Positions 52,494 to 64,000 of a stretch of DNA of 64,000 nucleotides are shown here, in pieces. The notes beneath the pieces were generated by a model. It did no database searches and had not been told where the DNA came from. It saw nothing but the letters and a program-made list of their open reading frames with translations. Position numbers and translations under genes: made by a program. Every line of letters starts with the position of its first letter. The first letter of the stretch is position 1. Source of the DNA: Physcomitrium patens (taxonomy: Eukaryota > Streptophyta > Bryopsida > Funariales > Funariaceae). The stretch lies in assembly GCF_000002425.4 (NCBI RefSeq), contig NC_037270.1, positions 2,641,680 through 2,705,679 of the forward strand, in the 5' to 3' direction.

Positions 52494-55400
52494 TTGATTA
52501 TGTAAGCTTTTATTATAGACCAATTACCTTCCTCAATTGCCTTAGGTCTCAATAAATATTGTTTATAAAATCATGCCTTATTTTGTAATCTTACTCTTTT
52601 TAATCTTTCTAATGTTATTTGCACATCTTTTGGTATCTACTCAAGTTGTTGAATTCTAGTAGCTAAAAATTCCTCTCTTATCAATATATCTTTTTATAGT
52701 AGTATATCCCAAGTAAGTACTTTTTTTTTAATTGGCATAATAAATTTTTGACTTTTCATGAGCTCAATAGGCATATATTCTAATATCAAACTATGAATTT
52801 TTTGATCAGTCTACAATGCAAATAACAAAAGTGAAGGCCATTTTCTAATCTTCTTATTATAAGCTTTAATTAATGTTTTTATAATTAGTAGATGACCAAG
52901 TTTATTTTTTGCATTTCTTTTAAGATTATAAGTAATAGTCAATGATATCTTAATTCCACATCTTTCAAAGAAACCATGAGTTTCTTGTACATTTAATTTT
53001 CCATAATCTGTAATGATTTTTCTTACAAATCTATAGAGACAAATAATATATTTAAATAAAAATCTACAAATTTCTTTTGTAGACTTTGTTTTCAATGCTC
53101 TATCTTTTATTTTGTTTGATAAATCTTTATGAGCCAAGACTAATTATTTCATTTGCCATAATTCAATTCGCATAATAATTAAATCAATAATCTATTTAAA
53201 ATAAATAATCCAATGATATGTTAGATATAGACCATCTCAATGTTGTACATTAAAATATGCTCGACAAATTATACATGTTTCTACAAATAAGAATACTTCT
53301 TGATACATAATTTTCCACTAATATTATTTTTTGAACTTAACAAAAGTAGTCAAAATTCTCCTATGGCCTATCTATAAACTATTGTAAAATTCTTTTAGTA
53401 GTTTTTATTGCTCTTTCTTATTTTTTATGATTCTTTGTGACATTCCATTCCTTTTTTTTGGTCTCTTCCATAAAAATCCTTCTTGAAATAAAAATCTATA
53501 TGTCTTTTATGTTATTTTTTAAAATTTTTTCATAGATCAATTTTCTTATTTAATCAAAGTACTTAAATAATAACCAATATTTAATAATTTTTCTTCATAA
53601 AGCTCTTCAAAAAACATATTGTCTTCCTTGCTAAGTTTTAATACTGAATAAAATTGTGATCCTACATTATCAATGTTTTCAACCATCTCATCTTTTCTTT
53701 CATATCTAGCTTAAGACTACATGTCTACTATCAAATTATCCTTTTTAGCAATATACTTCAATTCTAGATTTAATAATTTTATATAAACAAACTATCTTAA
53801 TATTACAATATGTAGTGTTGAACAATTAGTAATCATTCTAAGCAATGGAAAGTAATTTGTTTCAATTACTATCATTGCACCAATCAAATAATCTTTTTCA
53901 GCTTTTATAGTCAAAACAACTCTTCATAGTTCTCTTTTGACTTACAAATATGTACATTAATAAGTACTTAAAACTTTACTTTTGAATAAAAATTTAAACT
54001 TTTTTTTACTTAATTTATCTTAATCTACAATCCATTTAATAGCAATTGCATTAGTATCTATAATAAATATTATTTATCTATTATACTCATAATCAATTTT
54101 TCTTAAAATTAGAAGTGCTAATAATAATACCTTTAATTTTTATATTGCTTTAATATTCTTTTTTTTATATTTAAATTAATAATCTTTATCTAATAATTTA
54201 TACAATAGATCAATTATATGAGCATAATGAAGAATCTATATATGATAAAATATATAATCCCCTAAAAACCTATGTATTTTTGTTAAAGAATCATATATAT
54301 CTTTCATCCTTTTAATTACATCAAATTTATTTAGATCTAGTTTTCTTCCATAAAATCCACATAAATATCCAATAATAATAACTTCTTTTATTCTAAATTT
54401 AGATTTTGCTTCTAAAAGTATAAGATGAACTTTTTCAAGTCAAATTAAAATCATTTTATAATCTTGTATATATTCAACAAAATATTTATGGTAATTCATT
54501 TTATTCCTTCTTTTATTCGTTCTTTACATCCTTTGATAGGAACATTATCTAAAAATATATATATATATTTTTAGGAATGAATTCTCTCAATACCTTGTTC
54601 ATTCCATTCATCATATGTATAACTAAATTAATAGCACCTTGTGAAAGAGTACACATTTTAAATAGTCAAAGTGGTTTTTTTATTATTGTTAAATCTCTAC
54701 TTCTATGTATAAGTTGAAATTGATTATAGCCCAAATATAAACCACTCATTGAATAAATTATCTTTCCTACAATTGCTTCTATAAATTCATCTATTAAAGG
54801 TCCTATACTCACATTTTTAATAGTTATTGCATTCACTAGCTACATATCTTGAATAAAATATAATGATCCATTTTTTTCAAGCAATATAAACCAAAAATTA
54901 GAATATAGTTAAAAAAAAAGCTTCAAAATCTTCATTTGTATTTTTTCCTTGAATAACTCTATCAATTTAAGTAAATATGTCTTGACACAAGAATTGGCCT
55001 TAAATTCTAAAACACATGTGGTATTGTAAAGATAACCATAGGAGCAAAAATATTAAAATCCATACACCTTATTTCATTAAGTCAAAAGGTAAATGATTTA
55101 TCTTGCTTTGCAAGCATTTTTTTAAAATACTCAATTTTTGTCAATAACAAGGAATCATCACATCCAACCTTCAATTCTTCAAAATTCTCTTTTGTAAATT
55201 GATGTCCAATATTTTTAGGATTTTTTAAGCTTTTTTCTTTGATGCTTCTTTTATTTGTTTAACAAAATCTTCTTGTAAAGATCTAGTAACTAGTTTTACT
55301 TTCTTATCTATAATTTTATATTTTATCTCTATAATAACTTTAGGTACTTAAAAAGATTTAAATATAGAATAAATTCCCTTTGAATGAATTTCAATAACAT

Positions 55401-55646
55401 ATCATCATTTTTTAATCTAATAGATGTAATTAAATCCAAAAAAACTTCTAATCCATTTTTTTTATAAATAACTAAAATAATTTTATCATTTTTTAATGTC
55501 TCTAACTTATATATATTTTTTTTAATATTATATATTCTTTCTTTTTTTTTTATTTCTTTTAAATCTTTAATTTTTTTATACATAATACTTCTATATTCAA
55601 AAATGCCAATAAAACTTGCATAAAAGGTACTTATATCTTGCAAGAG
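52494..55646 (-). pseudogene. pol: pol of G3
   Basis: Collinear with G2 8130-11290 but heavily decayed and AT-shifted. Recognisable parts: integrase at 52811-53137 (ICLYRFVRKIITDYGKLNVQ, KNKLGHLLIIKTLIKAYNKK), RNase H around 53650-54080, RT around 54300-54950, and the linker at 55329-55646. Stops are very frequent. Confidence 0.75.
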
Positions 55647-55651
55647 TATCT

Positions 55652-56756
55652 TGTGAGCTATCAAATTGACTCACTAGTTGTTTTAGAATAAAAAGATGCA
55701 TTTAAAGTACTTAAAACCATAATATATAATAAGTAGTATACAAATCCTTATAAAAATAAAAAATTAAAATATTATAGAAATGGAATCTTAATAAGTCTTA
55801 GAAGCAATTATTTTAGTTGATTTGATATTTTTTTATTTATTATTAAATATTAAGGATTATTTATTAAAATCGATATTTATATTGGCATTATATCTATATA
55901 TATTATTTATTAAAAAAAAATTTAAAATTAGTAAATAGATAGAAGAAGCATGAAAAAGAAAGTTTTATATTGATATTTATATTATAAAAATATTATAGGA
56001 ATTTTTAGAATTTATTTAGAATTTATTTTTAAAAAAATTAAGAATTTTTAGAATAATTTTTAATATTTTGATAAAAATGAGTTTTACCACCTTAAGAGCC
56101 ATTATAAAGAAATGGAATAAGATTTGAAGGCCATTCAAGGTCTCTAAGTCAATTGAGTGTTTCTACTTACCATGGAGAAGTCAAAAATATAAAAATATTG
56201 GTTTTACTAATAGAAAATAAGAAGACCAGCAGCTAATATAATCCTTGTAAGAAAAGAGGTGTACAAGTCCCATATGAATTGTAGCACCTTGAAGGTAGTT
56301 AGGAGGATAAGACTAAGGCTTCATGGCCTCTTTTAGACATCCATATATACTACTTGTGAGCCTTGGTGAGGTTCGAACTCTTGATCTCTTAAGCAAGTTA
56401 TGCTTAAAATAAAAATTATTTATTAAATTTTTTTATTATTTATCTTTTATCTTTAATCTTTCATAATTTACTTATACTAATTTTTATTTCCATTTTTCTT
56501 ATACCATTGAAAAGATAACAAAATTAGCCTTTTAAAAATATATTTTTTATTTTTATTTTTTATTTTTTATTAGATAAAAACTTAGTGAATAGACTGTGAT
56601 TAGTTTTGTAGCATACAATTACTTATTTCACTTATTTTTATATTTTTCTTCTTTTTTTCTTATTCTTGTTACTTCCACTTTATACCACTAATTATAAGAA
56701 ACTATTAATTGAAGCCATCTTATAATTTGGATTAAGAGATAAAATTTACTTTCATA
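55652..56756. repeat. Solo LTR-like insertion in G3
   Basis: 1105 bp from TGTGAGCTATC to ACTTTCATA, with flanks tatct (55647-55651) and tactt (56757-56761). Both derive from the target tacct, present as tacct in G2. No coding similarity seen. It is very AT-rich, with a GGTTCGAACTCTTGATCTC phrase near 56370. The family was not recognised and the orientation is unclear. Confidence 0.55.
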
Positions 56757-56761
56757 TACTT

Positions 56762-56940
56762 CTTCTTTTATATTTCCATAATCTCCCTTCACAATAATAC
56801 TTGTCCAAAATCCTTAAATCCTTCAAAATCTCTTTGCAATGGCTTTTTATTCAATCTATTTTGATTTTTTTTATGATTAAGATGCATAGTTAGAAATTAT
56901 AGTGCTTTCCTTTCATCTTGACTATATATTTATGCATAGA
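56762..56940 (-). pseudogene. Protease C-terminus of G3
   Basis: Aligned with G2 11300-11500. The protease frame ends in TGA at 56789-56791 where G1 and G2 have TAA, and the RT frame is open in -1 with a 22-nt overlap at 56792-56813, as in the other copies. Cut at 56940 by S5. Confidence 0.65.
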
Positions 56941-57406
56941 TGTCATAGTTATATATCTATTATAATCATTGCGTAGGTAGATAGAATTAAATAAAAATAG
57001 ATTAATTTCATAATATCTTCTAAACAAGCTTCTTATAAGCTTTTTAGAAGTTATTTTGATTTTATATATATTTATAGTTGATAAATAAGTTAGAAACTTG
57101 GTCAACAAGCTATCCATGTACTACATGTGTTGGTAGCTTATGATACAAGTTAACTTTGTGGTGACTATATAAAAAACTTACCTTGCAAGTCAAGATACGT
57201 ATTATATAAAATCAACATGTTTTTAGAGGTCCTATAGAATGTCACCACATAGATCTAAATTAGATAGTATATATAGAGATAAGAATGAAGCCATCTTTAT
57301 TCTTATCAATTCCTTTCTTACTTCTAGTCTAGATTCAAGAGTCTCTAGTTTCCTTATATTTTGGCAATAGCCATTTTAATTTTTTTTTAATATATTACTT
57401 TATTTC

Positions 57407-57441
<35 letters not shown>

Positions 57442-57487
57442 TTTTTTTTCAGATTGATGCATCTTCTTTCAATTCATATTTTTGACA
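56941..57487 (+). repeat. 5' LTR of S5
   Basis: Starts TGTCATAGTTATATATC and ends ATTTTTGACA. TATATATA at 57268-57275; predicted start ATTCTTATCAA at 57299-57309, 31 nt later. A poly-T run lies at about 57411-57437. Confidence 0.82.
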
Positions 57488-57489
57488 AA

Positions 57490-57500
57490 TTTACAAGAGT
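57490..57500 (+). promoter_or_regulatory. Putative self-priming site of S5 (decayed)
   Basis: TTTACAAGAGT, 2 nt after the LTR, one base different from the S3 site TTGACAAGAGT. Its pairing with ATTCTTATCAA at 57299 is now imperfect. Confidence 0.6.
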
Positions 57501-57736
57501 GCACTTCAATATTAGAGCTTTATCTTCTCTTGATTTACAATAGATTATCTCTTTTTCTTGACAAGACATAAGCGTATTAGAAGTTGCGGATTATCCTCTT
57601 CTAAATTAATATTGTTCTTGATATCTTCTTTGTTTTCAAGTCCTCTTTAATGCTTGTCTTGAATAATATTAGTTTTTTTTTTTTTTTTTTTTTTCTAAAT
57701 TTCATCAAAGAAAAGCTTCTTAAAATAAAAAGTACA

Positions 57737-58640
57737 ATGGTACAAATACAAGAGCAATTGAAGATGTTAATGCTTGGAATGCATCAATTTAGTTTATTAC
57801 CACTTAGAGGAACAAAAATAAGAAGAAGTGAAGATACAAATATGATTAGAGCGACTTCAACATCTACACCAAATTACATCCTTTTTTCTATAATAAAATA
57901 CCGTTTTAGTATTAGTAAATCTAAAGTTACCTTATTTGAGAAGTTTGATGGTAGAAGATTCAAGTTTTGAGGATTTATTAATCAAGTACAACTTATGATT
58001 GAATTTCAACTCTAAAGCTATTTAGTGCCAAAATTAGAAGTTAGATTCATTTATACACTTCTTTTAGATTAAGTATTATCATAATTTTTATCTTTTTTTG
58101 AACAACAAGATCTAATATTAGATAATCTAGAGGCTTTTTTAATAGAGTATTGATCCATATATGGAAAAAATAATACAATTCATGTTGCAACCTATAAAAT
58201 TTGTATCTTATAATAATGCAATTGATTAGTGGTATTATATGCTTCATAATTTTGACAATTAGTGATTGATGTCAAGTGAAATGATATTACCTTTATCAGC
58301 CAATTTCTCTATAGATTATAATATGAGGTAAAGAAATTAATAAACTTATTTGATCCTTAAACATTGACTCAAGCAATTAACTTTGTTGTGAAGTATGATA
58401 ATTAATTTTAAAAATCATTGAAGAAAACCTCTACACTATTACAATTCAATGACAACATCAATGACCTCTCAACCTAAACATCTGGAAGTAAAAAACATAC
58501 AAATTGATGTGGTATGTTTTAAATTTTTATTGAATAAGAAAAGACTCATTGTTATCAAGAAAGATTATATTTATATTATAGAGAAGCTAAGTACATTTTT
58601 TAACATTGTCCAAAGAAACAACACCATTATAAAATGAGAA
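57737..58640 (+). pseudogene. gag: gag of S5
   Basis: ATG at 57737 starts MVQIQEQLKMLMLGMHQF, matching S3 (ELMLAMHQFNLLP). Then ATSTSTPNYILFS and LFEKFDGRRFKF, followed by a stop. A remnant of the zinc region lies near 58570-58620. Several stops. Confidence 0.75.
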
Positions 58641-58779
58641 GTATAATTGTCAAAGATGAAAAAATATCAAAAAACATATTTGTCCAATTACAATAGGAAT
58701 TATGCAGTTAAAATCTTATACAAATGAAGATCCTATCTTCTCCTTAGAACCTTCTCTTTGTCCATAAAGAGGGAAGTCA

Positions 58780-61628
58780 ACCACCATATGATCCAATCTA
58801 TAGTTTATTATAAAATAAATTGGTTGAACTTAAGAAGTATATTGATAAGAACTTCGCCAAGAATTTCATATGTCATTCAAAAATTTGCTCTTATCTTATT
58901 TGTGAAGAAAAAAGATATATTACTATAAATATGCATAGATTATTGAGGTTTCAACAAGATTATCATCAAGAATAAGCACCTTTTATCCTTTATATCTAAA
59001 CTTTTTGATCAACTAAATCAAGCTAAGATCTATACAAAAATAGATCTATGACAAGCATATACCTTGATCTGTATTAAAAAAGGAGATGAATGAAAGACTA
59101 TATTTTGAACAAGGTATGGACACTTTGAATATAATGTCATGCTTTTTGGACTCAAAAATGCACCAGTTACTTTTCAACATCTTATGAATGATATTATTTG
59201 TAAATTTTTAGATGATTTTATTGTCTGTTACTTCGACATCATTTTAATCTATTCTAAGAACATAGAAGAGCATGATATTAATATTTGTTATTTTTTACAA
59301 AAACTTAGAGATGAAGGATTGTATATTAAGTTAGAAAAATATATATTTAATACGATTCAAGTTTATTTCTTAGAATATATCATTTCTAATAAAGAACTTA
59401 TGATGAATCCAAAGAAGATTCAAATTATAATAGATTGAAAGATTCGAAGAATAGTAAGAGATATATAATGCTTTTTGGACTTTGTTAGTTATTATCAAAT
59501 CTTCCTTAAGAAATTTTTTCAAATTGCTGCTCCTCTTACACATCTTATATACAAAGACAAACTTAATTGGAGCAAAGAAGTAGAAGAATCTTTTGAAGTC
59601 TTGAAATTAGTATTTATTTTTACACCAATCTTATATTGTGTTGACTTTTTGAAGCTATTTTTTAAAAAATAGATGCATGAAATTTTACTATAGCTCTTCT
59701 TTTATTATAAATATGAGAAGATGGCAAGCTCTACTTGGTAGCTTTTCATATTAAGAAATTTTCAATAGCTAAGTTTAACTATGAGATCTATGACAAAGAA
59801 CTTCCTGTAATTATGGATTCTTTTAAAAAATAGCATCATTATCTAGAAGGTGCTTCTAGTCCAATCATCATATATATGGATTACAAGAATCTTGAATATT
59901 TTATGTTAGCACATGTTTTGAATTGTCGCCAAGCTTGTTGGAGTATGTCTTTATGAAGATTTGAGTTCAATACCACTTATCAAATAAGAAAACAAGGTTT
60001 GTATGATGTCATTTTTAGACATTTTTATCTTGCATCTAAAAAAGGAGATACAGCTTTTGATCAATAAAGGACAATTTTATTGAAGCCAAAAAAATTTCAT
60101 CTTGAAGTAGTGAAATCAACATTGATTATTGATTCAACTTTTTTCAAACAAATTCAATCAAGTATGTCCTTTGATCTTCTTGTTCATCATATCAAAAATA
60201 CTTTTTTTAAGTCTCATGATACTTCAAAGTTTAAGTTCAAGTTCAAGAACAACCTACTTTATTTTAAAGAATGCCTATATATTCCAAAAAGAGAAGCACA
60301 TTTATGCATTCTTCAAGTACGTCATGACTTTTCAATAGCACGATATTTTGGATACAACAAGATTTTGGAGCTAATATCAAGAGATTTTTAGTGGCCGCAA
60401 ATGTAGAAGGCTATAAAAAACTTTATTCAATCATGTGATATTTGTTCAAGGTCAAAACTTGGCATTGAACTTATGGACTTCTTTAGCCATTATCTATTCT
60501 AGGACAGCCATGGTCTTCTATTTTTATGGATTTTATTACAGATCTTTTATTTTCAGATTTATAAGATTATATATTTGTGATAGTATATTATTTTGTAAAA
60601 ATGGCACATTTTATACCATGCACAAAATCTATCACATGTGAAGAAACTGCCAAGCTTTTCCTTGATAATATCTATTGGTATTATGGATTGCTAAAAGATA
60701 TTATATTGGATAAAAGATTCAATTTATATCGAGCTTTTGAGAAAATCTTTTTAAGTTTCTAAAGATGAATATAAAGCTTTCTTTGGCTTTTCATCCTCAA
60801 ACTAATAGACAGATACAATGTATAAATCAAGTTTTGGAGCAATACTTAAAGTGTACCATCAATTATCAACAAGATGATTAGAGAATTCTCTTATTATTGG
60901 TAGAGTTTGCTTATAATAATACAATACATTCTTCTATACAATAAATATCCTTTTTTACCAATTATGGTTATCATCCATGATTTCATACTTTTGACTTTTT
61001 AAAAGTTGATAATCTTACAATTAAATATTTGACAAATCATTTGTTTGAACTATATGCAATAATAGAGGTGCAATTAATAAAAGCTCAAGAATGACAAAAG
61101 ATTAAAACATCTATAAGAATAATTATAATTATTTCTTTTGATAGACATTAAAATTAACTTCCTTCAAACAAAATATCAAAAGAAATAACTATAATTCAAT
61201 GTAGGTGACAAGATATGGTTACTTTGTTATAATATCAAGACTACTCGTTGTTGTTATAAGTTGGACTATCGTAGGCTTGGACCTTTTTCTATTTGTGAAT
61301 AAATGAATTCAGTTGTTTATTGATTATATCTATTAGAGTCAATAAAGATCCATCTTATCTTTGACATGTCTCTTCTTAAACTATACAAGATTGTGAACAT
61401 ACCAAAAAAAAGACAAGCCTCAGCTCCTCTTATAGAAGTAGACAATAATAAAGAGTTTGAAGTGCAAGAAGTTCTAGATTCAAGGTGGCATCAAAATAAA
61501 TTAGAATATCTTATCCATTGATACAGATATGATATTAATGAATTCACATGGAAGCTAGCAAAGAATCTTGTAAATGCAACAAAGATGGTAGAGGCTTTTT
61601 ATCAATGACATCCATCAAAATTAAGATA
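58780..61628 (+). pseudogene. pol: pol (RT to chromodomain) of S5
   Basis: RT 58820-59440: FGLKNAPVTFQHLMNDIICK, and a catalytic box reading CYFDIILIYSKN, with the second Asp replaced by Ile. RNase H 59475-59910. Integrase 60080-60900 with PKREAHLCILQVRHDFS and KMAHFIPCTKS. Chromodomain remnant 61440-61570 with KEFEVQEVLDSRWHQNKLEY after frame choice. Many stops. Confidence 0.78.
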
Positions 61629-61722
61629 AAGAATATCAAATCTTTGTTATAAATAAAATAAAATTTAAGAAATATTGCATTATATCTTCTATCTTTTTTT
61701 ATATAATTGTAACATCAAAAAA

Positions 61723-61907
61723 ATAGAGAATCAACAACCAAAAAACTTAACTCAAAAATCATCATTTGTTGACTTACCAAATATGATATTGCAATTATTA
61801 CAATCTTTAAGACAATGTAATAGGGATGAAGACCTTCAAGAATGACATATTTTTTTTCAAAAGATGGAAATATACTATAGATTTGATATCATGACTTGAA
61901 GAAAGAC
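61723..61907 (+). pseudogene. 3' accessory ORF of S5 (5' part)
   Basis: Starts at an ATA where S3 has ATG: ENQQPKNLTQKSSFVDLPN then NRDEDLQE followed by TGA, matching S3 (MDLTQEPLFVDFPN ... NRDEDLQE followed by TGA). Cut by T5 at 61907. Confidence 0.7.
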
Positions 61908-62624
61908 TGTAGAATAAGTAGTTATTTTCAGAATGTAGATACCTAGTGTATAGTGTAAACAGGGATAGATAACTACTGAAAAGGTGGTTCAGCAAGTAGA
62001 ATGGATGAATAGTCAGGAAAAGTAGTTATCATTTGTAGTATAAGGAGGATGGGAGAGGGGAAGAAAATGCTAGACTACGATAGTACTGAGCCGGAGATAA
62101 GCTTGGCGCTATCTCTTCTTCTTAGTTTTCTTGTTTTTTTTGTATTAGTGTTGATTCTAGTGAAGAGAATCAATTTAATGAATTAATGTTTGATATACAA
62201 AGTTGTTTATGGATCACTGTTTATTAGTTTTTGTGAAAGATTGAAGACGTATGAAAGTTTCCAGTCACTGTTTATTGCAAGGTTATAAGTTTAGTAGAGA
62301 AGAATTGTAATCGAAGGAATTGTCTTGATCAGATTCTGTGGATTGGAAGTTGTTCGTTCCAGTGTTTGGGATATGCTTGTGTATTCGTGACTTATACAGG
62401 GTACTGAAATCATTGTCGTGGATGTTATTATATTGATATGAGAGAGTGGACAGTAGGAGGAAAAGTTAAGTGTTCTTCGGTATGGTAAGCATTCAGCAGT
62501 AGCAGTTAATTGCGTGATCCTAACAATTGGAGCTCATATACATGGTCTTTCTCTGTGTTTGAATCCCCATATATGGATTTATTCTGGGAGGTTTCTTCCG
62601 AAATAAGTAAAATGAGCAATTACA
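61908..62624 (+). repeat. 5' LTR of T5
   Basis: Starts TGTAGAATAAGTAG and ends GAGCAATTACA, with GGAGATAAGCTTGGCGCTATC in the core near 62095. Closest to the T2 LTR at its start. Confidence 0.88.
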
Positions 62625-62731
62625 TTTTGGCACCGCTATCAAGGATTAACAACATTATTGAGTATTAGGAATTAACTGTCAAAGCAATAAAGGAGATTAG
62701 AAAGCAAACTCAATAGAAATAATGAAAGACT

Positions 62732-62876
62732 ATGGTTATTAAGAATGAGAATTTAACAGCAAAGAGAATAAAGCAATCAAAGGAAAGAACAGAGAGATCG
62801 CAAGCAAGAAATTTGTTGCGTAATGAGCAAGATCGCAAATTGAAAAAGAAGCATCGACAAAGTTGGATTAAGCCGT
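62732..62876 (+). pseudogene. gag: gag N-terminus of T5
   Basis: ATG at 62732; a basic, open frame (MVIKNENLTAKRIKQSKERT ... LKKKHRQSWIKP) of 48 codons, interrupted by G7. It matches the T4 leader almost exactly, and its Lys/Arg/Glu/Gln pattern suggests a charged helix. Confidence 0.85.
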
Positions 62877-64000
62877 TGTCGTATTACATGTTGTCTTCTT
62901 CGGGAATACACTGGGTATATGGCTGTGGAAGGTATAGTTGTTTTTGCAAATAACAAAAAAACCCTAATAGATTTTATCCATGTATAAAGAATATTATTGA
63001 AATATCAATTTCCAAATATTTAAAAACACTCTTCATAGTCATTTTAACCATAAAATATTCCAATTGCTTTATTTCTTTTATAATTAAGTTGTTTTTGTTT
63101 TTCTTAACAAGCCCTAACCCTAGCCAGTGAGCTTTGACAAGATGTAACTTTTGATCCAACTGTCCACTTAGTGTGAAATTTTGCATTCAAATACCAGTAT
63201 AAGCCTTCTATATGCTTAGAAAAATTCAGCCCAATCCAACTTACAGATTGCAAGAAAACGCCCAAAAACTGCACTGATGACACTCGGCCGCAACCTTGAA
63301 ATTTGATGTAGAAACTCCAAAAGTGATTTCTCCTTTGTCAACCGTTAACTCCAGCTCAAAATTGAATAGCCGCTTGATCTCCAAATCTTCTATTACCAAG
63401 CCAAAAATTACGTTGATCCAACTGGTAGATCTTCAGATATCACAGAAACCCTATCCAACCCTAGACTGCCAACTTTTGACAACCCTTTGTACTAAAACCC
63501 AGATATCTCTTGATTGCATCGTTAGATTAACACAAATTTTTGTATACACTTAGCACACCCAACTATCCAGACAATACCAAATTTTAATCCATAGATGCTA
63601 CACGACTTGCACAAACCAATTGAGAATGCAAACCATCAATGTTATATATAAAATCCAAAAACACCAAAATAAACACTGACTTTGAGCAGCGATTGCTCTC
63701 CCCTCACAAACCCGAATGAAACCAAACTAGTGACCTTGAAAAGAGCTTGAAGCTAGTTCTTCGATCCAAAAAAAAACCTGATCTGAAAAAAAAAAAAAAA
63801 AAACCCCTCATTTCTTAACCTTCCTCCTCTTTAACCCTAATTCTCTCCTCTTTCAAATCCTAGCCTCTGAATTTCTTCAATCTTCTATCTTGGATCCGGA
63901 ATTGGCTCCTTCCGTCTTGGATCCGAAATTGGCTCTCGCCGTCAGAGCTTTCTCCTTCGTTTTTACCTTTAAGAGATCCTTTTATGGAAAACAACGTTCC
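62877..64000 (-). repeat. G7: G-family LTR, cut by window end
   Basis: Starts TGTCGTATTACATGTTG directly after ccgt (62873-62876). It runs in the same orientation as the G2 LTRs and reaches the ATTGGCTCTCGCCG repeat units and the start of the T-derived segment before the window ends. A poly-A stretch lies near 63786-63803. Solo LTR or full element cannot be decided. Confidence 0.85.

Larger units (their letters stand above)
26930..56940 (-). mobile_element. G3: old G-family element holding most of the right half
   Basis: Minus-strand coding. 3' LTR 26930-28333, integrase C-terminus 28334-28687, then S3 inserted (28688-52488), then the rest of integrase, RNase H and RT (52494-55646), a solo LTR (55652-56756) and protease sequence to 56940, where S5 begins. 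Gag and the 5' LTR lie beyond the window. It is strongly AT-shifted and full of stops. Pieces rejoin collinearly with G2. Confidence 0.8.
56941..61907 (+). mobile_element. S5: decayed chromovirus, cut by T5
   Basis: Plus-strand S3 relative: LTR 56941-57487, priming site, gag, RT, integrase, chromodomain, and the start of the 3' ORF, where T5 begins at 61908. The protease is deleted near 58690. The 3' LTR is outside the window. Confidence 0.82.
61908..62876 (+). mobile_element. T5: Tat-like element, 5' end, cut by G7
   Basis: Plus-strand: LTR 61908-62624, primer site TGGCACCGCTATCAAGGA at 62628-62645, gag start 62732. G7 begins at 62877, in gag. The remainder lies beyond the window. Confidence 0.87.

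Noticed and set aside
56364-56400. tRNA-like GGTTCGAACTCTTGATCTC
   Set aside because: No acceptor or anticodon stems can be built around it; such phrases occur in plant repeats without being tRNA genes.
57411-57437. Poly-T run as a retroposon tail
   Set aside because: It lies inside the S5 LTR, where S3 has a mixed T-rich stretch, so expansion is the simpler explanation.
1-64000. Integrated plant pararetrovirus
   Set aside because: No movement-protein or coat-protein signature; integrase, LTRs and target duplications are present throughout, which fits Ty3/gypsy retrotransposons.

Overview
The window is a plant-type block of nested LTR retrotransposons, and I found no host single-copy gene in it. 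Three Ty3/gypsy families, all decayed, have inserted into one another many times. Family T is Tat/OTA-like: its primer site matches plant tRNA-Asp and its protease-RT spacer is of Tat type. Family S consists of chromoviruses with a C-terminal chromodomain (Tcn1/Tf1-like). Family G is a non-chromodomain gypsy lineage with TGTCG...CGACA LTRs. Chromodomain elements of this sort together with Tat-like and non-chromodomain gypsy elements fit a non-seed land plant (bryophyte or lycophyte grade) best. That is inference, and I cannot name a species. Older copies are very AT-rich and most in-frame stops look like C-to-T or G-to-A changes, as expected from decay of methylated cytosines in heterochromatin.

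Left stack (1-24835). T3, of which only the 3' end is visible, was hit by G1 (minus strand, 5' LTR 22154-23906). G1 was in turn hit by T1 (1-1725, runs off the left edge) and T2 (5431-20326, target duplication taatc). T2 was hit by G2 (6443-15158, duplication acgt), the youngest complete element, whose LTRs differ at about 16 positions in 1366.

Right stack (24836-64000). The remnants S1 and S2 are followed by G3 (starts 26930, minus, runs past the window). G3 was hit by S3 (28688-52488, duplication ctatg), by a solo LTR (55652-56756) and by S5 (56941 onward). S3 was hit by T4 (29851-35163) and G4 (35771-47836). G4 was hit by S4 (38467-47070), S4 by solo LTR G5 (39530-41994), and G5 by an inverted LTR, G6 (39568-40818). 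S5 was hit by T5 (61908 onward) and T5 by G7 (62877 to the window end).

How the parts work together. S elements appear to prime reverse transcription from their own mRNA 5' end, not from a tRNA: 11 nt at the predicted transcript start is complementary to 11 nt placed 2 nt after the LTR, and the pair co-varies between subfamilies. S4 LTRs also carry perfect heat-shock-element arrays upstream of the TATA box. G elements make 4-bp target duplications that nearly always have CG in the middle. One G subfamily carries a piece of T-family gag/pre-protease sequence inside its LTR. T2 and T4 share the same truncated RT and a small 3' coiled-coil ORF. G4 has gag fused to an unknown Tyr/Asp-rich region in place of pol. 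S elements carry an unrecognised extra ORF after the chromodomain. All coordinates come from reading and aligning repeats by eye; ends marked approximate may be off by tens of bases.
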